A stretch of 64,000 bases of DNA, taken from NCBI GenBank assembly GCA_902584685.1, contig CACIAP010000001.1, forward strand, positions 64,728-128,727. Direction: 5' to 3'. The DNA is from an uncultured Pelagibacteraceae bacterium (lineage in GTDB: Bacteria > Pseudomonadota > Alphaproteobacteria > Pelagibacterales > Pelagibacteraceae). The notes under the pieces are model-generated. The model worked only from the letters and a program-made list of their open reading frames with translations. It did no database searches and had not been told where the DNA came from. The position numbers and the translations under genes are program-made. This document shows positions 9,616-19,638 of this stretch, one piece after another; position 1 is the first letter of the stretch, and each line of letters begins with the position of its first letter.

Positions 9616-10595
9616 TGAAAAAAGATATTTATAAAAAAATAGCAAAGGATGTTATTAGTACTGAAATAGTCTCGCTTAATAAGCTGAAAAATTCATTGGA
9701 TGTGAATTTTAAAAAAGTAGTTGAAAAAATATTAAATTGTAAAAAAGGAAAAGTCATTTTATCTGGAGTTGGTAAATCAGGAATCATTGCCAAAAAAATT
9801 TCATCTACTCTGGCATCAGTTGGTACTCCATCTTTTTTTGTTGATGCGAGTTCTTGCTCCCACGGAGACCTCGGACAAATAAGTTCAAATGATATTTTGA
9901 TACTAATTAGCAATAGCGGAGAGTCTATTGAATTAAAAAATATAATTCAATTCGCAAATAGAAATAAGAATATTACATTAATTGGCATAGTTTCAAAAAA
10001 AAATTCACTCCTTTACAAAGCATCAGATATTAAGATTTTAACACCTGAGGTAAAAGAAGCAGGGCCAGGAGGTATAGTTCCAACCTCTTCGACTATTGTT
10101 CAATTAGCTATTGGAGATGCGATTGCGATAGCTACAATGAAACAAAAAAAATTTGGTCAAAAAGAATTTAAAAAATTTCATCCATCTGGAAGTTTAGGAT
10201 CTAAGTTAAAATCAGTAGAGGATTTGATGTTAACAGGAAAAAAAATACCATTTATTAGTGAAAATTCGAACATGAAAAATGCATTAAAGTTTATTTCTCA
10301 AAAAAAACTGGGAGTCCTTGTGGCCAGAAATAACAAAAAAAAAACTACAGGGATTATCACTGATGGACAAATAAGACGTATAAGCGAAAAAGAGGGAAGT
10401 CTTCAACAATTAAAAGTAAAAGATGTCATGACCAAAAACCCAATTTCAATTAATTCTGATGTTTTGGCAGCTAAAGCTCTATCATTGATGAATTCGAACA
10501 GAATTACTTTTTTATGTGTTCATAAAAAAAACAAAAAAAATGAAACAATAGGTGTAATTCATATTCATAATATTTTAGAGAATAATATTCAATAG
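9615..10595 (+). CDS. kdsD: Arabinose-5-phosphate isomerase (KpsF/GutQ)
   Basis: SIS domain SGVGKSGIIAKKISSTLASVGTPSFFVDASSCSHGDLG plus two CBS domains; start set at MKKDIYK in a TAATG overlap. Confidence 0.94.
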   Translation: MKKDIYKKIAKDVISTEIVSLNKLKNSLDVNFKKVVEKILNCKKGKVILSGVGKSGIIAKKISSTLASVGTPSFFVDASSCSHGDLGQISSNDILILISNSGESIELKNIIQFANRNKNITLIGIVSKKNSLLYKASDIKILTPEVKEAGPGGIVPTSSTIVQLAIGDAIAIATMKQKKFGQKEFKKFHPSGSLGSKLKSVEDLMLTGKKIPFISENSNMKNALKFISQKKLGVLVARNNKKKTTGIITDGQIRRISEKEGSLQQLKVKDVMTKNPISINSDVLAAKALSLMNSNRITFLCVHKKNKKNETIGVIHIHNILENNIQ

Positions 10596-11186
10596 ATGAC
10601 AAAGAAAACATATATACAATTATTTTTAGTACTTATTTTTTTCATCATCTCTTTTTTTCTTTTTTTTAAGTATTTTAAAAAAACAAGCCTTGAAATTAAC
10701 ACTAATGCAAATATCAATCAGACTAATAATACTGGTGAAAGTTTAATAGAAGATCTTAAATATCTCTCAACAGATAAAGAAGGAAATGAATATAAAATAG
10801 AAGCAAAAAAGGGAAATATAGATAAAAGTAATCCAGATATTATTTATTTAGAAAATGTTAACGCTATCATTTTGTTAAAAAATTCTGAGAATATTTCGAT
10901 TAAATCCAATTATGCAAAATATAATACTAAAAACTTTGATACATTGTTCAATAATTCAGTTTCTGTAAATTATGGTGAGCATGTTATGAAAAGTGAGTTT
11001 TTAGATTTATCTTTTGAAAATAATTTGGTTTCTATATATGATAATGTGCGTTATCTTAGTGGAATCTCGTCCCTAAAAGCTGATAAAGCTGAGATAGATA
11101 TTTTAAATAAAAAAACAAAAATTTTTATGGAAGACCCCAAAAAAAAAGTTCAAATAAATAGTACAAAAAAAAATGGCAATAATTAA
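10596..11186 (+). CDS. lptC: LPS export periplasmic/membrane protein LptC
   Basis: N-terminal TM anchor, beta-rich LptC/OstA-like repeats, position between kdsD and lptB. Confidence 0.75.
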   Translation: MTKKTYIQLFLVLIFFIISFFLFFKYFKKTSLEINTNANINQTNNTGESLIEDLKYLSTDKEGNEYKIEAKKGNIDKSNPDIIYLENVNAIILLKNSENISIKSNYAKYNTKNFDTLFNNSVSVNYGEHVMKSEFLDLSFENNLVSIYDNVRYLSGISSLKADKAEIDILNKKTKIFMEDPKKKVQINSTKKNGNN

Positions 11187-11949
11187 GAAATTTAGAATTA
11201 AAAGTTTTAAACAAAAAAAACCAATTTTGAAATTGGAAGATGTTTCATTATCCTTTGGGAATAGACAGATTTTAGAAAACATAAACTTTGAAATTAATAA
11301 AGGGGAAATTTTTGGTATGCTTGGACCAAACGGGGTTGGAAAATCGACAATTTTTAATTTAGTAACAGGTCTCATTTCACCTGAAAAAGGATCTATTTTT
11401 ATTAAAGGGGAGAAGGTTAACGATTTTCCAATATTCCTTCGTACAACTAAATTTAAAATTGGTTATGTCCCGCAGTATGGAGGTTATTTCTACGACTTGA
11501 CATTATTTGAAAACCTTAAGGCAGTAGGTGAAATCCTAATTAATAATCCAAGAGATAGAATTGAAAAAATAAATTATCTTACTTCTAAATTTGACCTAGA
11601 GTCAATACGAGATATTAAGGCAAAATTTTTATCAGGTGGTCAAAAGAAAAAATTAGTAATTGCTATGGCTCTTCTAGGAAATCCAGAGTTACTTTTATTG
11701 GATGAGTGCTTCGCAGCTTTAGATGTAATGACTATTAAAATGTTACAACAAATCATAGTTAACCTTCAATCTGAAAATAGAATAACTATTTGTATATGCG
11801 ATCATCAAGCAAGAGATCTTCTTACTTGTGTAGATGTAGCGGTGGTTTTATCCTACGGCAAGGTAATTGCAAAAGGAACACCATCGGAGCTAGTAAAAAA
11901 TCCTAATGCACAAACAGCTTATTTTGGCGACTCATTTAAATTTAATTAA
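11173..11949 (+). CDS. lptB: LPS export ABC transporter ATP-binding protein LptB
   Basis: GMLGPNGVGKSTIFNLVTGLI, FLSGGQKKKLVIAMALLGNPELLLLDECFAALD. Confidence 0.93.
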   Translation: MAIIKKFRIKSFKQKKPILKLEDVSLSFGNRQILENINFEINKGEIFGMLGPNGVGKSTIFNLVTGLISPEKGSIFIKGEKVNDFPIFLRTTKFKIGYVPQYGGYFYDLTLFENLKAVGEILINNPRDRIEKINYLTSKFDLESIRDIKAKFLSGGQKKKLVIAMALLGNPELLLLDECFAALDVMTIKMLQQIIVNLQSENRITICICDHQARDLLTCVDVAVVLSYGKVIAKGTPSELVKNPNAQTAYFGDSFKFN

Positions 11950-11954
11950 GGTAG

Positions 11955-13289
11955 ATGGGAAAAAAAATAGTAATAAATCATAAATATAATTCATTTAAAG
12001 AAACTATTTCAATTGATGGTGACAAAAGTATATCGATAAGAGCGTTATTACTTGGGTCCCAAGCTTATGGAAAAACTTTCATAGAAAATATTCTTTTATC
12101 AGAGGACATAGTAAACTCTATTAAATGTTTAAAAAAATTAGGTATCAAAATCACTTTTGATAAAAAAAATTGCCATATCTTTGGGAGGGGCCTAAATGGA
12201 TTTGAATATAAAAAAAATATTGTATTAAACGCTGGAAATTCTGGGACGTTTGCCAGATTGATTTTGGGTCTTTTAGTAAAGTCTCCATATTACATCAAAT
12301 TAATTGGCGACAAAAGTTTATCACAAAGAGATTTTGAAAGAGTCATATTGCCACTACAAAAAGTAGGTGCAAATTTTAAATCTAATAGTAAAAAAACGTT
12401 GCCTTTACAAATTATCGGTTCTAATTTTATTAATCCTATAAATTTTATTGAGAACAGGGGGTCAGCACAATGTAAAAGTACCGTGATGTTAGCTGCTCTT
12501 AATTCCCCAGGGGAAACTGTAATTAAGGCAAAAAAATCTAGAGATCATACTGAAAACTTTTTTAAATATCTTGGTATACCTATTAATGTAAAAAAAAAGA
12601 AAAATAATGATGAAATTAAAGTTAAAGGTCAAAAAACATTTAATGCATTTAAATATAAAGTTCCATCTGATCCAAGCTCATGTGCTTTCTTTATAGTGCT
12701 TACACTCTTATCAAAAAACTGTGAATTAAAAATCAAAAATGTTAATGTAAATCATTCTCGAATTGGATACATAAAAATTTTAAACAAAATGGGAGCTAAG
12801 ATTAAAATAAAAAACGTAAAAAAAATTTATGGAGAAAAACAAGCTGATATATTTGTTAAAAGTCAACCAACTTTAAAAAAAATTAATTGTCCACCAAGTC
12901 TTAGTAGTAATCTAATTGATGAATTTCTTATTATATTCTTAGTAGCAGCTAAAGCAGAAGGTATCTCGTACTTTAAAAATTTAGGAGAACTAAACAAAAA
13001 AGAAAGCCCAAGGTTAAAATTGGGATCAAAATTATTAAATCAATTGGGAATAAAAACAAAATTGACAAAAGATTCTTTAAGGATCTTTGGAAATCCAGAA
13101 ATAAGTTTTAAAAAGAATATAATTGTTAAAAATTATTTTAAAGATCATAGAATTTTTATGACCTCAGTAATTGCAGCATATACGTTTGGCGGGAAATGGA
13201 AAATAAATGATGTGGACTCCTACAAAAGCTCATTCCCCTCTTTTTTAAATATTATCAAAAAATTGGGTTACGAATTTAAAGTTAATTAA
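11955..13289 (+). CDS. aroA: 3-phosphoshikimate 1-carboxyvinyltransferase
   Basis: IDGDKSISIRALLLGS, LNAGNSGTFARLILG, NRGSAQCKSTVMLAAL. Confidence 0.94.
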   Translation: MGKKIVINHKYNSFKETISIDGDKSISIRALLLGSQAYGKTFIENILLSEDIVNSIKCLKKLGIKITFDKKNCHIFGRGLNGFEYKKNIVLNAGNSGTFARLILGLLVKSPYYIKLIGDKSLSQRDFERVILPLQKVGANFKSNSKKTLPLQIIGSNFINPINFIENRGSAQCKSTVMLAALNSPGETVIKAKKSRDHTENFFKYLGIPINVKKKKNNDEIKVKGQKTFNAFKYKVPSDPSSCAFFIVLTLLSKNCELKIKNVNVNHSRIGYIKILNKMGAKIKIKNVKKIYGEKQADIFVKSQPTLKKINCPPSLSSNLIDEFLIIFLVAAKAEGISYFKNLGELNKKESPRLKLGSKLLNQLGIKTKLTKDSLRIFGNPEISFKKNIIVKNYFKDHRIFMTSVIAAYTFGGKWKINDVDSYKSSFPSFLNIIKKLGYEFKVN

Positions 13290-13299
13290 CAATTATTAA

Positions 13300-13392
13300 A
13301 TTGGATCGTAAAAACCTTTGAAATCTGTACTTGATTTAATTAATTCTGACTTGATTAATTCTAGTTTTTTATCTAAAACATCGAAATTTTAA
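13300..13392 (+). pseudogene. Possible relic of the cytidylate kinase (cmk) C-terminus
   Basis: Sits in the aroA-[cmk]-rpsA slot; two frames give LDRKNL and PLKSVLDLINSDLINSSFLSKTSKF*, resembling the Cmk tail pattern (R-D..., APLK...DA-LLDTT-L). Confidence 0.35.
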
Positions 13393-13396
13393 GATT

Positions 13397-15124
13397 ATGG
13401 AAATATTTAAAAGCAATGATACTAAAGCGTCTAAAGAATTTGAAAAATTATTAGACAATCAATTTTCAAAAACTCAAAGCCTTGTCGAAGGTAAGATAAT
13501 CGAGGGTATTGTAACTAAAATTACAGAAAAATTTGCTTTTTTAGATTGCGGTCTAAAATCAGAACCAATTTTAGATATCCACGAATTAAAAACTATTGGA
13601 CTTGAAAATAAAATTAAAGTTGGCGAAAAGATTCCTGTTCTTCTTGAGCGTTTAGAAGATAGAGAGGGAAATGTTGTAGTTTCAGCAAGTAAAGCTCAAA
13701 AGATTAAAGGCTGGGATGTTTTAGTAAAGGCGTATGAGAATAATGAACCAATAATAGGGAAATTTATTTCAAAAACTAAAGGAGGAGCAATTGTTGAACA
13801 TATTGATACAGGTTCCTTAATGTTTTGCCCAGGCAGCCAAATATCGGACTCACCTCTTAAGGACATCTCTCATCTTTTTAATGAGCCACAAAAATTTGCT
13901 TTAATAAAAATGGATAAAGTACGTGGGAATGCATGCGTATCAAGAAGACAAATAATTTCATCAGGCAAAAAAGAAGACAAAGCGAAAATTATTGAAAAAT
14001 ATAAAGTCGGAGACATTATTAAGAACGCGATAGTTAAAGGATATAGTTCTTTTGGATGTTTTTTTAATGTTAACAATGAAATTGATTGTCTTGTTCATTT
14101 ACAAGAAATAAGTTACTCGAGGGTAAATCATCCAGAAGAAATTTTCACTATTGGAGACAAACATGATTTGTTGGTCATTACTGTAGACAAAGAAAAATTA
14201 CAGGTCGGTTGCTCAATAAAACAACTTTCACCGGACCCTTTTGAAAAAATATCTAACTACGAATTGAATAAAAAGTATGAAGTAAAAGTAATAAAATTAA
14301 TGGACTTTGGTGCTTTTTGTGAATTAGAACCTGGTTTAACAACCTTATTACATTCTAGCGAAATTAGTTGGACAAGAAAAAACGTATCCCCAAAAAAAAC
14401 ATTTAAGGTGGGTGATAAGATCTCATGTGTTATAACTGAGATTGATAAAGAAAAAAGAAGAATTGCAATCTCCCATAAACTCACAGTTGATAACCCTTAC
14501 AAAGTTTTAAATGAAAAAAATCCAGTTGGAAGCATTATTGAAGGTTCAATAAGTAGTTCTAATGATTATGCGCTTTATGTAAAACTTGAAGGATATGACA
14601 TTGATGCTTTTTTACATTGTAATGATCTCAGTTATACAAAAGACCCAGAGACTGAGTTAAAAAATTATAAAATTCGACAAAAAATAAAAGTAAAAATTCT
14701 TGAAATCAAAGATGATCAACAAAAAGTAAGGGTTGGTTTGAAACAAACTCAAAAAGATCCTTTTGATTATTTTAAAGATAAAAAAATTAACGACACTATA
14801 ACTGTCAAAATTATATCATCTGACAATAAAGGGTTGATTGTTCAGCCAGAGGGTTGTGAAATGAATATTTTAATAAAAAAATCCCAAATTGCAGTAAGTG
14901 CTAATGATGCACGTCCATCACGATTTGTTGGCGGGGAACGAATTGACTCTGCGATAGCGGAATTAAATATTGAGAAAAGAAAAGTATCCTTGAGTATTAA
15001 GCTTTTAGAAGAAATTCAAAATAAAGAGGCTGTAACAAAGTTCAGCTCTCCTTTGTCAGGAAAAAATCTACCTTTTTCAACTTTATCTGATAAACTAAAA
15101 AAGAAAGATAAAGAAAAAAAATAG
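13397..15124 (+). CDS. rpsA: 30S ribosomal protein S1
   Basis: Six S1 RNA-binding repeats (IIEGIVTKITEKFAFLDCGLKSEP..., YEVKVIKLMDFGAFCELEPGLTTLLHSSEISW). Confidence 0.97.
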   Translation: MEIFKSNDTKASKEFEKLLDNQFSKTQSLVEGKIIEGIVTKITEKFAFLDCGLKSEPILDIHELKTIGLENKIKVGEKIPVLLERLEDREGNVVVSASKAQKIKGWDVLVKAYENNEPIIGKFISKTKGGAIVEHIDTGSLMFCPGSQISDSPLKDISHLFNEPQKFALIKMDKVRGNACVSRRQIISSGKKEDKAKIIEKYKVGDIIKNAIVKGYSSFGCFFNVNNEIDCLVHLQEISYSRVNHPEEIFTIGDKHDLLVITVDKEKLQVGCSIKQLSPDPFEKISNYELNKKYEVKVIKLMDFGAFCELEPGLTTLLHSSEISWTRKNVSPKKTFKVGDKISCVITEIDKEKRRIAISHKLTVDNPYKVLNEKNPVGSIIEGSISSSNDYALYVKLEGYDIDAFLHCNDLSYTKDPETELKNYKIRQKIKVKILEIKDDQQKVRVGLKQTQKDPFDYFKDKKINDTITVKIISSDNKGLIVQPEGCEMNILIKKSQIAVSANDARPSRFVGGERIDSAIAELNIEKRKVSLSIKLLEEIQNKEAVTKFSSPLSGKNLPFSTLSDKLKKKDKEKK

Positions 15125-15136
15125 GTAAAAAACAAA

Positions 15137-15424
15137 TTGCCGATAACTAAGTCAGAATTAGTAAAACAATTATCCAAATCTTACCCAAATCTATTAAAAA
15201 AAGATTTAGAAAAATTTTTTAATATATTTATAAACGAAATTAAAATGGCTCTTAAAAATGATGAAAGAGTTGAGCTTCGTGGATGGGGCATTTTTTCAAC
15301 CAAAAATCAAAAAAGCAAAACTTCGAGAAATCCAAAAACTGGAGAGAAAGTAATAGTAGATCAAAAAAAAAGTATTAATTTTAAAATGTCAAAAGATCTA
15401 TTTAGCGAGATAAATAATGAATAA
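15137..15424 (+). CDS. ihfB: Integration host factor beta subunit (HU family), TTG start
   Basis: ITKSELVKQLSKSYPNLLKKDLEKFFNIF...RVELRGWGIFSTKNQKSKTSRNPKTGEKV; follows rpsA. Confidence 0.93.
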   Translation: MPITKSELVKQLSKSYPNLLKKDLEKFFNIFINEIKMALKNDERVELRGWGIFSTKNQKSKTSRNPKTGEKVIVDQKKSINFKMSKDLFSEINNE

Positions 15425-16091
15425 AAAAAAAATATTTATTGCGGTAGATACCAATAAAATCTCTAGAGCAAAAAGAATAATAAAAGACACGCAAACAAAT
15501 AAAATTAAAGTGGGCTACAAATTTGGTCTTGAATTTTTTTACTCAAAAAATGGAAGAAAATTTCTTTCAAGTTTAAAAAATCAAACAATTTTCTTGGATT
15601 TAAAACTTAACGATATACCAAACACAGTAGTATCAGCTGTAAAATCTTTGAAAAATTTAAAGATTTCTTATTTGACTGTCCATCTAAGCTCGGGATTGAG
15701 TGCCTTAAAAGCTTTAAAAAAAGTGAGTAGAAAAATAAAGATAGTTGGAGTAACTACTTTGACCTCATTAAATAATAAAGATTTAAAAGAGGTTGGATAT
15801 AATAAAAAGGTAAATGAACTGGTTAGGCATCAAGCTAAACTTGCCTCAAAAGCAAAATTAGATGCAATCGTCTGTAGTGGACATGAAATAAGATCGGTAA
15901 AAAGGGTGTTTAAAAAAGAAATAATTACACCTGGTATTAAAATGCACAATACAAAAAATGATCAAAAAAGGGTTATGAGACCTACTGATGCTTTTGCTGA
16001 AGGGAGCAATTGGTTGGTAATCGGTAGATCAATAACAAATGGTAATATTAAAAAAAATATTAAGAATTTATTGGAAATTTTAGAGGACTGA
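15417..16091 (+). CDS. pyrF: Orotidine 5'-phosphate decarboxylase
   Basis: IFIAVDTNKISRAKRII, IFLDLKLNDIPNTV, ITPGIKM, WLVIGRSIT. Confidence 0.93.
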   Translation: MNKKKIFIAVDTNKISRAKRIIKDTQTNKIKVGYKFGLEFFYSKNGRKFLSSLKNQTIFLDLKLNDIPNTVVSAVKSLKNLKISYLTVHLSSGLSALKALKKVSRKIKIVGVTTLTSLNNKDLKEVGYNKKVNELVRHQAKLASKAKLDAIVCSGHEIRSVKRVFKKEIITPGIKMHNTKNDQKRVMRPTDAFAEGSNWLVIGRSITNGNIKKNIKNLLEILED

Positions 16092-16735
16092 TGCAATCTA
16101 AGATTTGTGGAGTCAAGGATAGTGAAACATTAAATTTTTTAATAAACTATAAATATCCTCCTGAATTAATTGGCTTTATTTGTAATTATCCAAAATCAAA
16201 AAGATTTATTGATATAAATTCCCTTAAGAAACTTCTCAAAGTTGAAAATAAAAAATCTCAATTTGTATCTGTACTAGTAAAACCTGGTGAGTTTATTTTA
16301 AACGAAATGCAAAAACTTAATTTTGATTATTTTCAAATTTATGACTGTACACCTAATGAAATAATATCAATCAAAAAGAAATATAACAAAAAGATAATTT
16401 CTGCAATTACAGTCGAGACCAAAGAAGATATTCTCAAATATAAGAAATACGAGGATTGTTCTGATATAATATTATTTGATAGTAAGGGGTATGAAAAATC
16501 GTTAGAATTTGACCACACTTTAATGGAAAACGTGCCAGTCAATGTTAATAGAATGATAGCTGGAAATATTAAATACAACGATAATCTTGATAAGTTTATG
16601 AAAATTTGTAATTATATTGATATATCTGGGGGCGTAGAGACATCTGGATTAAAAGATATTTCTAAAGTAAAAATTTTCTTAGACTCTGTTAAAAAATTAA
16701 ATGATAAAATTAAAGAAAAAAACTCCTCTTATTGA
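16091..16735 (+). CDS. trpF: Phosphoribosylanthranilate isomerase
   Basis: SKICGVKDSETLNFL, IAGNIKYNDN, YIDISGGVETSGLKD; upstream of trpBA. Confidence 0.88.
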   Translation: MQSKICGVKDSETLNFLINYKYPPELIGFICNYPKSKRFIDINSLKKLLKVENKKSQFVSVLVKPGEFILNEMQKLNFDYFQIYDCTPNEIISIKKKYNKKIISAITVETKEDILKYKKYEDCSDIILFDSKGYEKSLEFDHTLMENVPVNVNRMIAGNIKYNDNLDKFMKICNYIDISGGVETSGLKDISKVKIFLDSVKKLNDKIKEKNSSY

Positions 16736-17915
16736 CCAGCATGATAAGTTTGGATTTTATGGAAATAAATTTGGTGGAAACTATTGTGCAGAAACAATGC
16801 GAAAACCAATTGAGGATTTATCTAAGCTTTTTGAAAAATTAAGAAAAGATAGGAAATTTCTTAAAAAAAGAGATAATTATTTTAAACATTATCTTGGAGG
16901 CGAAACACCTTTTTTTAAGTTAGAAAATTTAACTAAACATTTAGGTGGAGCTCAAATTTGGTGCAAAGACGTATCAGCTATAAACGGAGATGCGCACAAG
17001 GCATATCACGCAACTGTCAATGCACTGATTTGCAAAGAAAGTGGTAAACGTTATATAGCGGGCGATACCGGCGCAGGAATGTTCGGAAAAAATCTTGCGA
17101 TGGCAGCAAAAAAAATGAATTTAAAGTGCAAAATTTTTATGGGTACAAAAGATATTTCTAGACAAGCACCTAATGTAAAATTCATGCGTGATGCGGGTGC
17201 TGAAGTTGTGCCAGTTGATTCAGGTTCAAAGACTTTAGTAGATGCTGTTTCTGAGTGTATGCGCCATTATGTTTCAAACTGTGATAATACACATCTAGCA
17301 GTGGGCTCAGCAATTGGATGCAATATTTTTTTAAAAATTTGTGCATGGTCAACTTCCCAAATTTCAAGAGAATTAAAAAAACAACTAATAAAAGAGTTTG
17401 GTGAAATACCTAAACTTAAATTAATCAATGTCATAGGTGGGGGAAGTAGCGCTTTAGGATTTTGGAATGAGTTTATTGAATACGATAAAAAACATGTTGA
17501 ACTAATCGGTGTTGAGGCAAAGTATGCTGCACCTTTATCTACAAACGCAAGAGTAGCTATTTTACATGGAGCTGCACAATATTGTTTGACTGATAAAGAA
17601 GGTCAAATAGCAGAAACCCATTCATTGAGTGCTGGTTTAGATTATCCAGGTTCGAGTCCCTTACATGGATTGTTAAAAGACTCTGGAAGAGCGCGATACA
17701 CTAATGCGTCAGATAAAGAAGCATTGGCTGCTTTCAAGTTAATTACCAAATTAGAAGATATAAGACCAAGTTTGGAACCAGCACATGCATGGAGTGAATG
17801 CATTCGTTTGGCTCCAAAATTAAAAAAAAGTGATGTGATTGTAGTCAACAATTGTGGAAAAGGCTACAAAGATAAAAAAATTTATATTGAGCAATTAGGA
17901 TATTATCCCAAATGA
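16701..17915 (+). CDS. trpB: Tryptophan synthase beta chain
   Basis: FGGNYCAETM...GDAHKAYHATVNALIC, GGGSSALGFWNEFI, SAGLDYPGSSPLHGLL. Confidence 0.96.
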   Translation: MIKLKKKTPLIDQHDKFGFYGNKFGGNYCAETMRKPIEDLSKLFEKLRKDRKFLKKRDNYFKHYLGGETPFFKLENLTKHLGGAQIWCKDVSAINGDAHKAYHATVNALICKESGKRYIAGDTGAGMFGKNLAMAAKKMNLKCKIFMGTKDISRQAPNVKFMRDAGAEVVPVDSGSKTLVDAVSECMRHYVSNCDNTHLAVGSAIGCNIFLKICAWSTSQISRELKKQLIKEFGEIPKLKLINVIGGGSSALGFWNEFIEYDKKHVELIGVEAKYAAPLSTNARVAILHGAAQYCLTDKEGQIAETHSLSAGLDYPGSSPLHGLLKDSGRARYTNASDKEALAAFKLITKLEDIRPSLEPAHAWSECIRLAPKLKKSDVIVVNNCGKGYKDKKIYIEQLGYYPK

Positions 17916-18712
17916 AAAATTCTATTAACAATGCCTTCAAGGCTGCAAAAAAAGAAAATAGACCTGCATTAATATCTTATACAGTTTGTGGTGATAATAC
18001 TAAGGATAAATCTCTGCAAATACTTAATTCAATATCAAAGGATTTGGATATTGCAGAATGGGGAATACCACATAATTGCCCAACTGCCGATGGTAAAGAT
18101 ATTCAAAATAGTTCTTACAGAGCCTTACAAAATGGGATTCGATTAAATGATATTTTTAAACTTGTAAAAAGATTTAAGAAAACAAAACCATCTAAACCAA
18201 TTATATTAATGGGTTACTACCAGATGATATTTAATTATGGAGAGAAAAAATTTATAAGAAAATGCAAAGTATCTGGCGTTGATGGGTTGATCGTTGTTGA
18301 TTTATCATTTCCTGATAATAAAAATTTTGCCAAATTATGTATGAAAAATTCTATTTGCTTTGTTCAATTAATTGCGCCAACTACAACCGTTAAAAGAATG
18401 AAAGAGATAATTAGGAGTTCGCACGAAATGATTTATATGATTTCAACTATATCTACTACGGGATCTGCATTAAAATATAGTATAAAAAGAATTATTAAAA
18501 ATTATAATTTTATAAAAAAAATCAAACCTTCAAAAAATGTTGTTATAGGTTTTGGTATTACTGAAAAAACTATTTCAAATCTGAAATCTGCAGACGGCTT
18601 AGTTGTTGGAAGTGCAATTTGTCGAGAAATAACAAGAAGTTTAAGAGATAGACAAAATCCCGTCACAAATGTAAGTAAATTAGTAAGAAAACTAAAAAAC
18701 AAAATTATATGA
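17912..18712 (+). CDS. trpA: Tryptophan synthase alpha chain
   Basis: AEWGIPHNCPTADGKDIQNSSYRALQNGI, GVDGLIVVDLSF, STTGSA. Confidence 0.94.
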   Translation: MKNSINNAFKAAKKENRPALISYTVCGDNTKDKSLQILNSISKDLDIAEWGIPHNCPTADGKDIQNSSYRALQNGIRLNDIFKLVKRFKKTKPSKPIILMGYYQMIFNYGEKKFIRKCKVSGVDGLIVVDLSFPDNKNFAKLCMKNSICFVQLIAPTTTVKRMKEIIRSSHEMIYMISTISTTGSALKYSIKRIIKNYNFIKKIKPSKNVVIGFGITEKTISNLKSADGLVVGSAICREITRSLRDRQNPVTNVSKLVRKLKNKII

Positions 18713-19638
18713 ATTGGCTAAAAAAAACTCTTAGATTTGGTGAGAAGATAAAACAATTTTTAAAAAAAAGACCATCAAAAAGTGATATAGACAATAGCGA
18801 TTGGACTTCTTGTTGCAAAGGTCCAGTTTTGAAAAAAGATTTAGAGGAAAATTTATGGGTCTGTAATGCATGTGGAAGACATCATCGTATAAATTGTATT
18901 CAAAGATTTGATATAATTTTTGGAAAAAATAATTATGAAGTATTAAAAACACCAATACCTGCCGATGATCCTTTAGAATTTGAAGATTCATCTCCATATA
19001 AAAAGAAATTAAACTCTGCGAGAAAAAAAACAAATCAAGATTGTGCAGTCATGATTGCTAAAGGTAAAATTGGGAACATAGATGCTATAGTTGGTGCAAT
19101 TAACTTTGCTTTCATGGGTGGTTCAATTGCAACAAGTGAAGGTGAAGCAATTATTTTTGGTATTCAAAAAGCTGTTGAGGAAAAAAAACCTTTTGTAATT
19201 TTTACTTGTGGTGGTGGTCAAAGAATGCATGAAAGTCCACTAGCCCTTGCACAAATGACGAGGACAACTATGGCCATTAATGATTTAAAAGAAAATAAAT
19301 TACCTTACATAGTGTGTCTCACAGATCCAACTGCTGGAGGGATCACTGCTTCTTTTGCGATGCTTGGAGACATTCAAATATCTGAGCCTGGAGCCTTAAT
19401 TGCATTTGCAGGAAGAAGAGTTATAGAGGGAACAGTAAAGGAAGAACTACCTGAGAACTTTCAAAAAGCTGAGCATGTTCTTGATTGTGGATTTGTAGAT
19501 AACATTATACCTCGTAAAGATTTATCCCAAAAAATTAGTCAGGTATTATCTATGTTGCTTAAGAAAAATTCTGAAGTAAATTCAGAGAATAATGAACAAA
19601 CTCCAGAATTTAATATCGGAACTAGAGAAGCATCATAA
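18709..19638 (+). CDS. accD: Acetyl-CoA carboxylase carboxyltransferase subunit beta
   Basis: Zinc ribbon CC..VLKKDLEENLWVCNACGRHHR; ASFAMLGDIQISEPGALIAFAGRRVIEGT. Confidence 0.96.
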   Translation: MNWLKKTLRFGEKIKQFLKKRPSKSDIDNSDWTSCCKGPVLKKDLEENLWVCNACGRHHRINCIQRFDIIFGKNNYEVLKTPIPADDPLEFEDSSPYKKKLNSARKKTNQDCAVMIAKGKIGNIDAIVGAINFAFMGGSIATSEGEAIIFGIQKAVEEKKPFVIFTCGGGQRMHESPLALAQMTRTTMAINDLKENKLPYIVCLTDPTAGGITASFAMLGDIQISEPGALIAFAGRRVIEGTVKEELPENFQKAEHVLDCGFVDNIIPRKDLSQKISQVLSMLLKKNSEVNSENNEQTPEFNIGTREAS

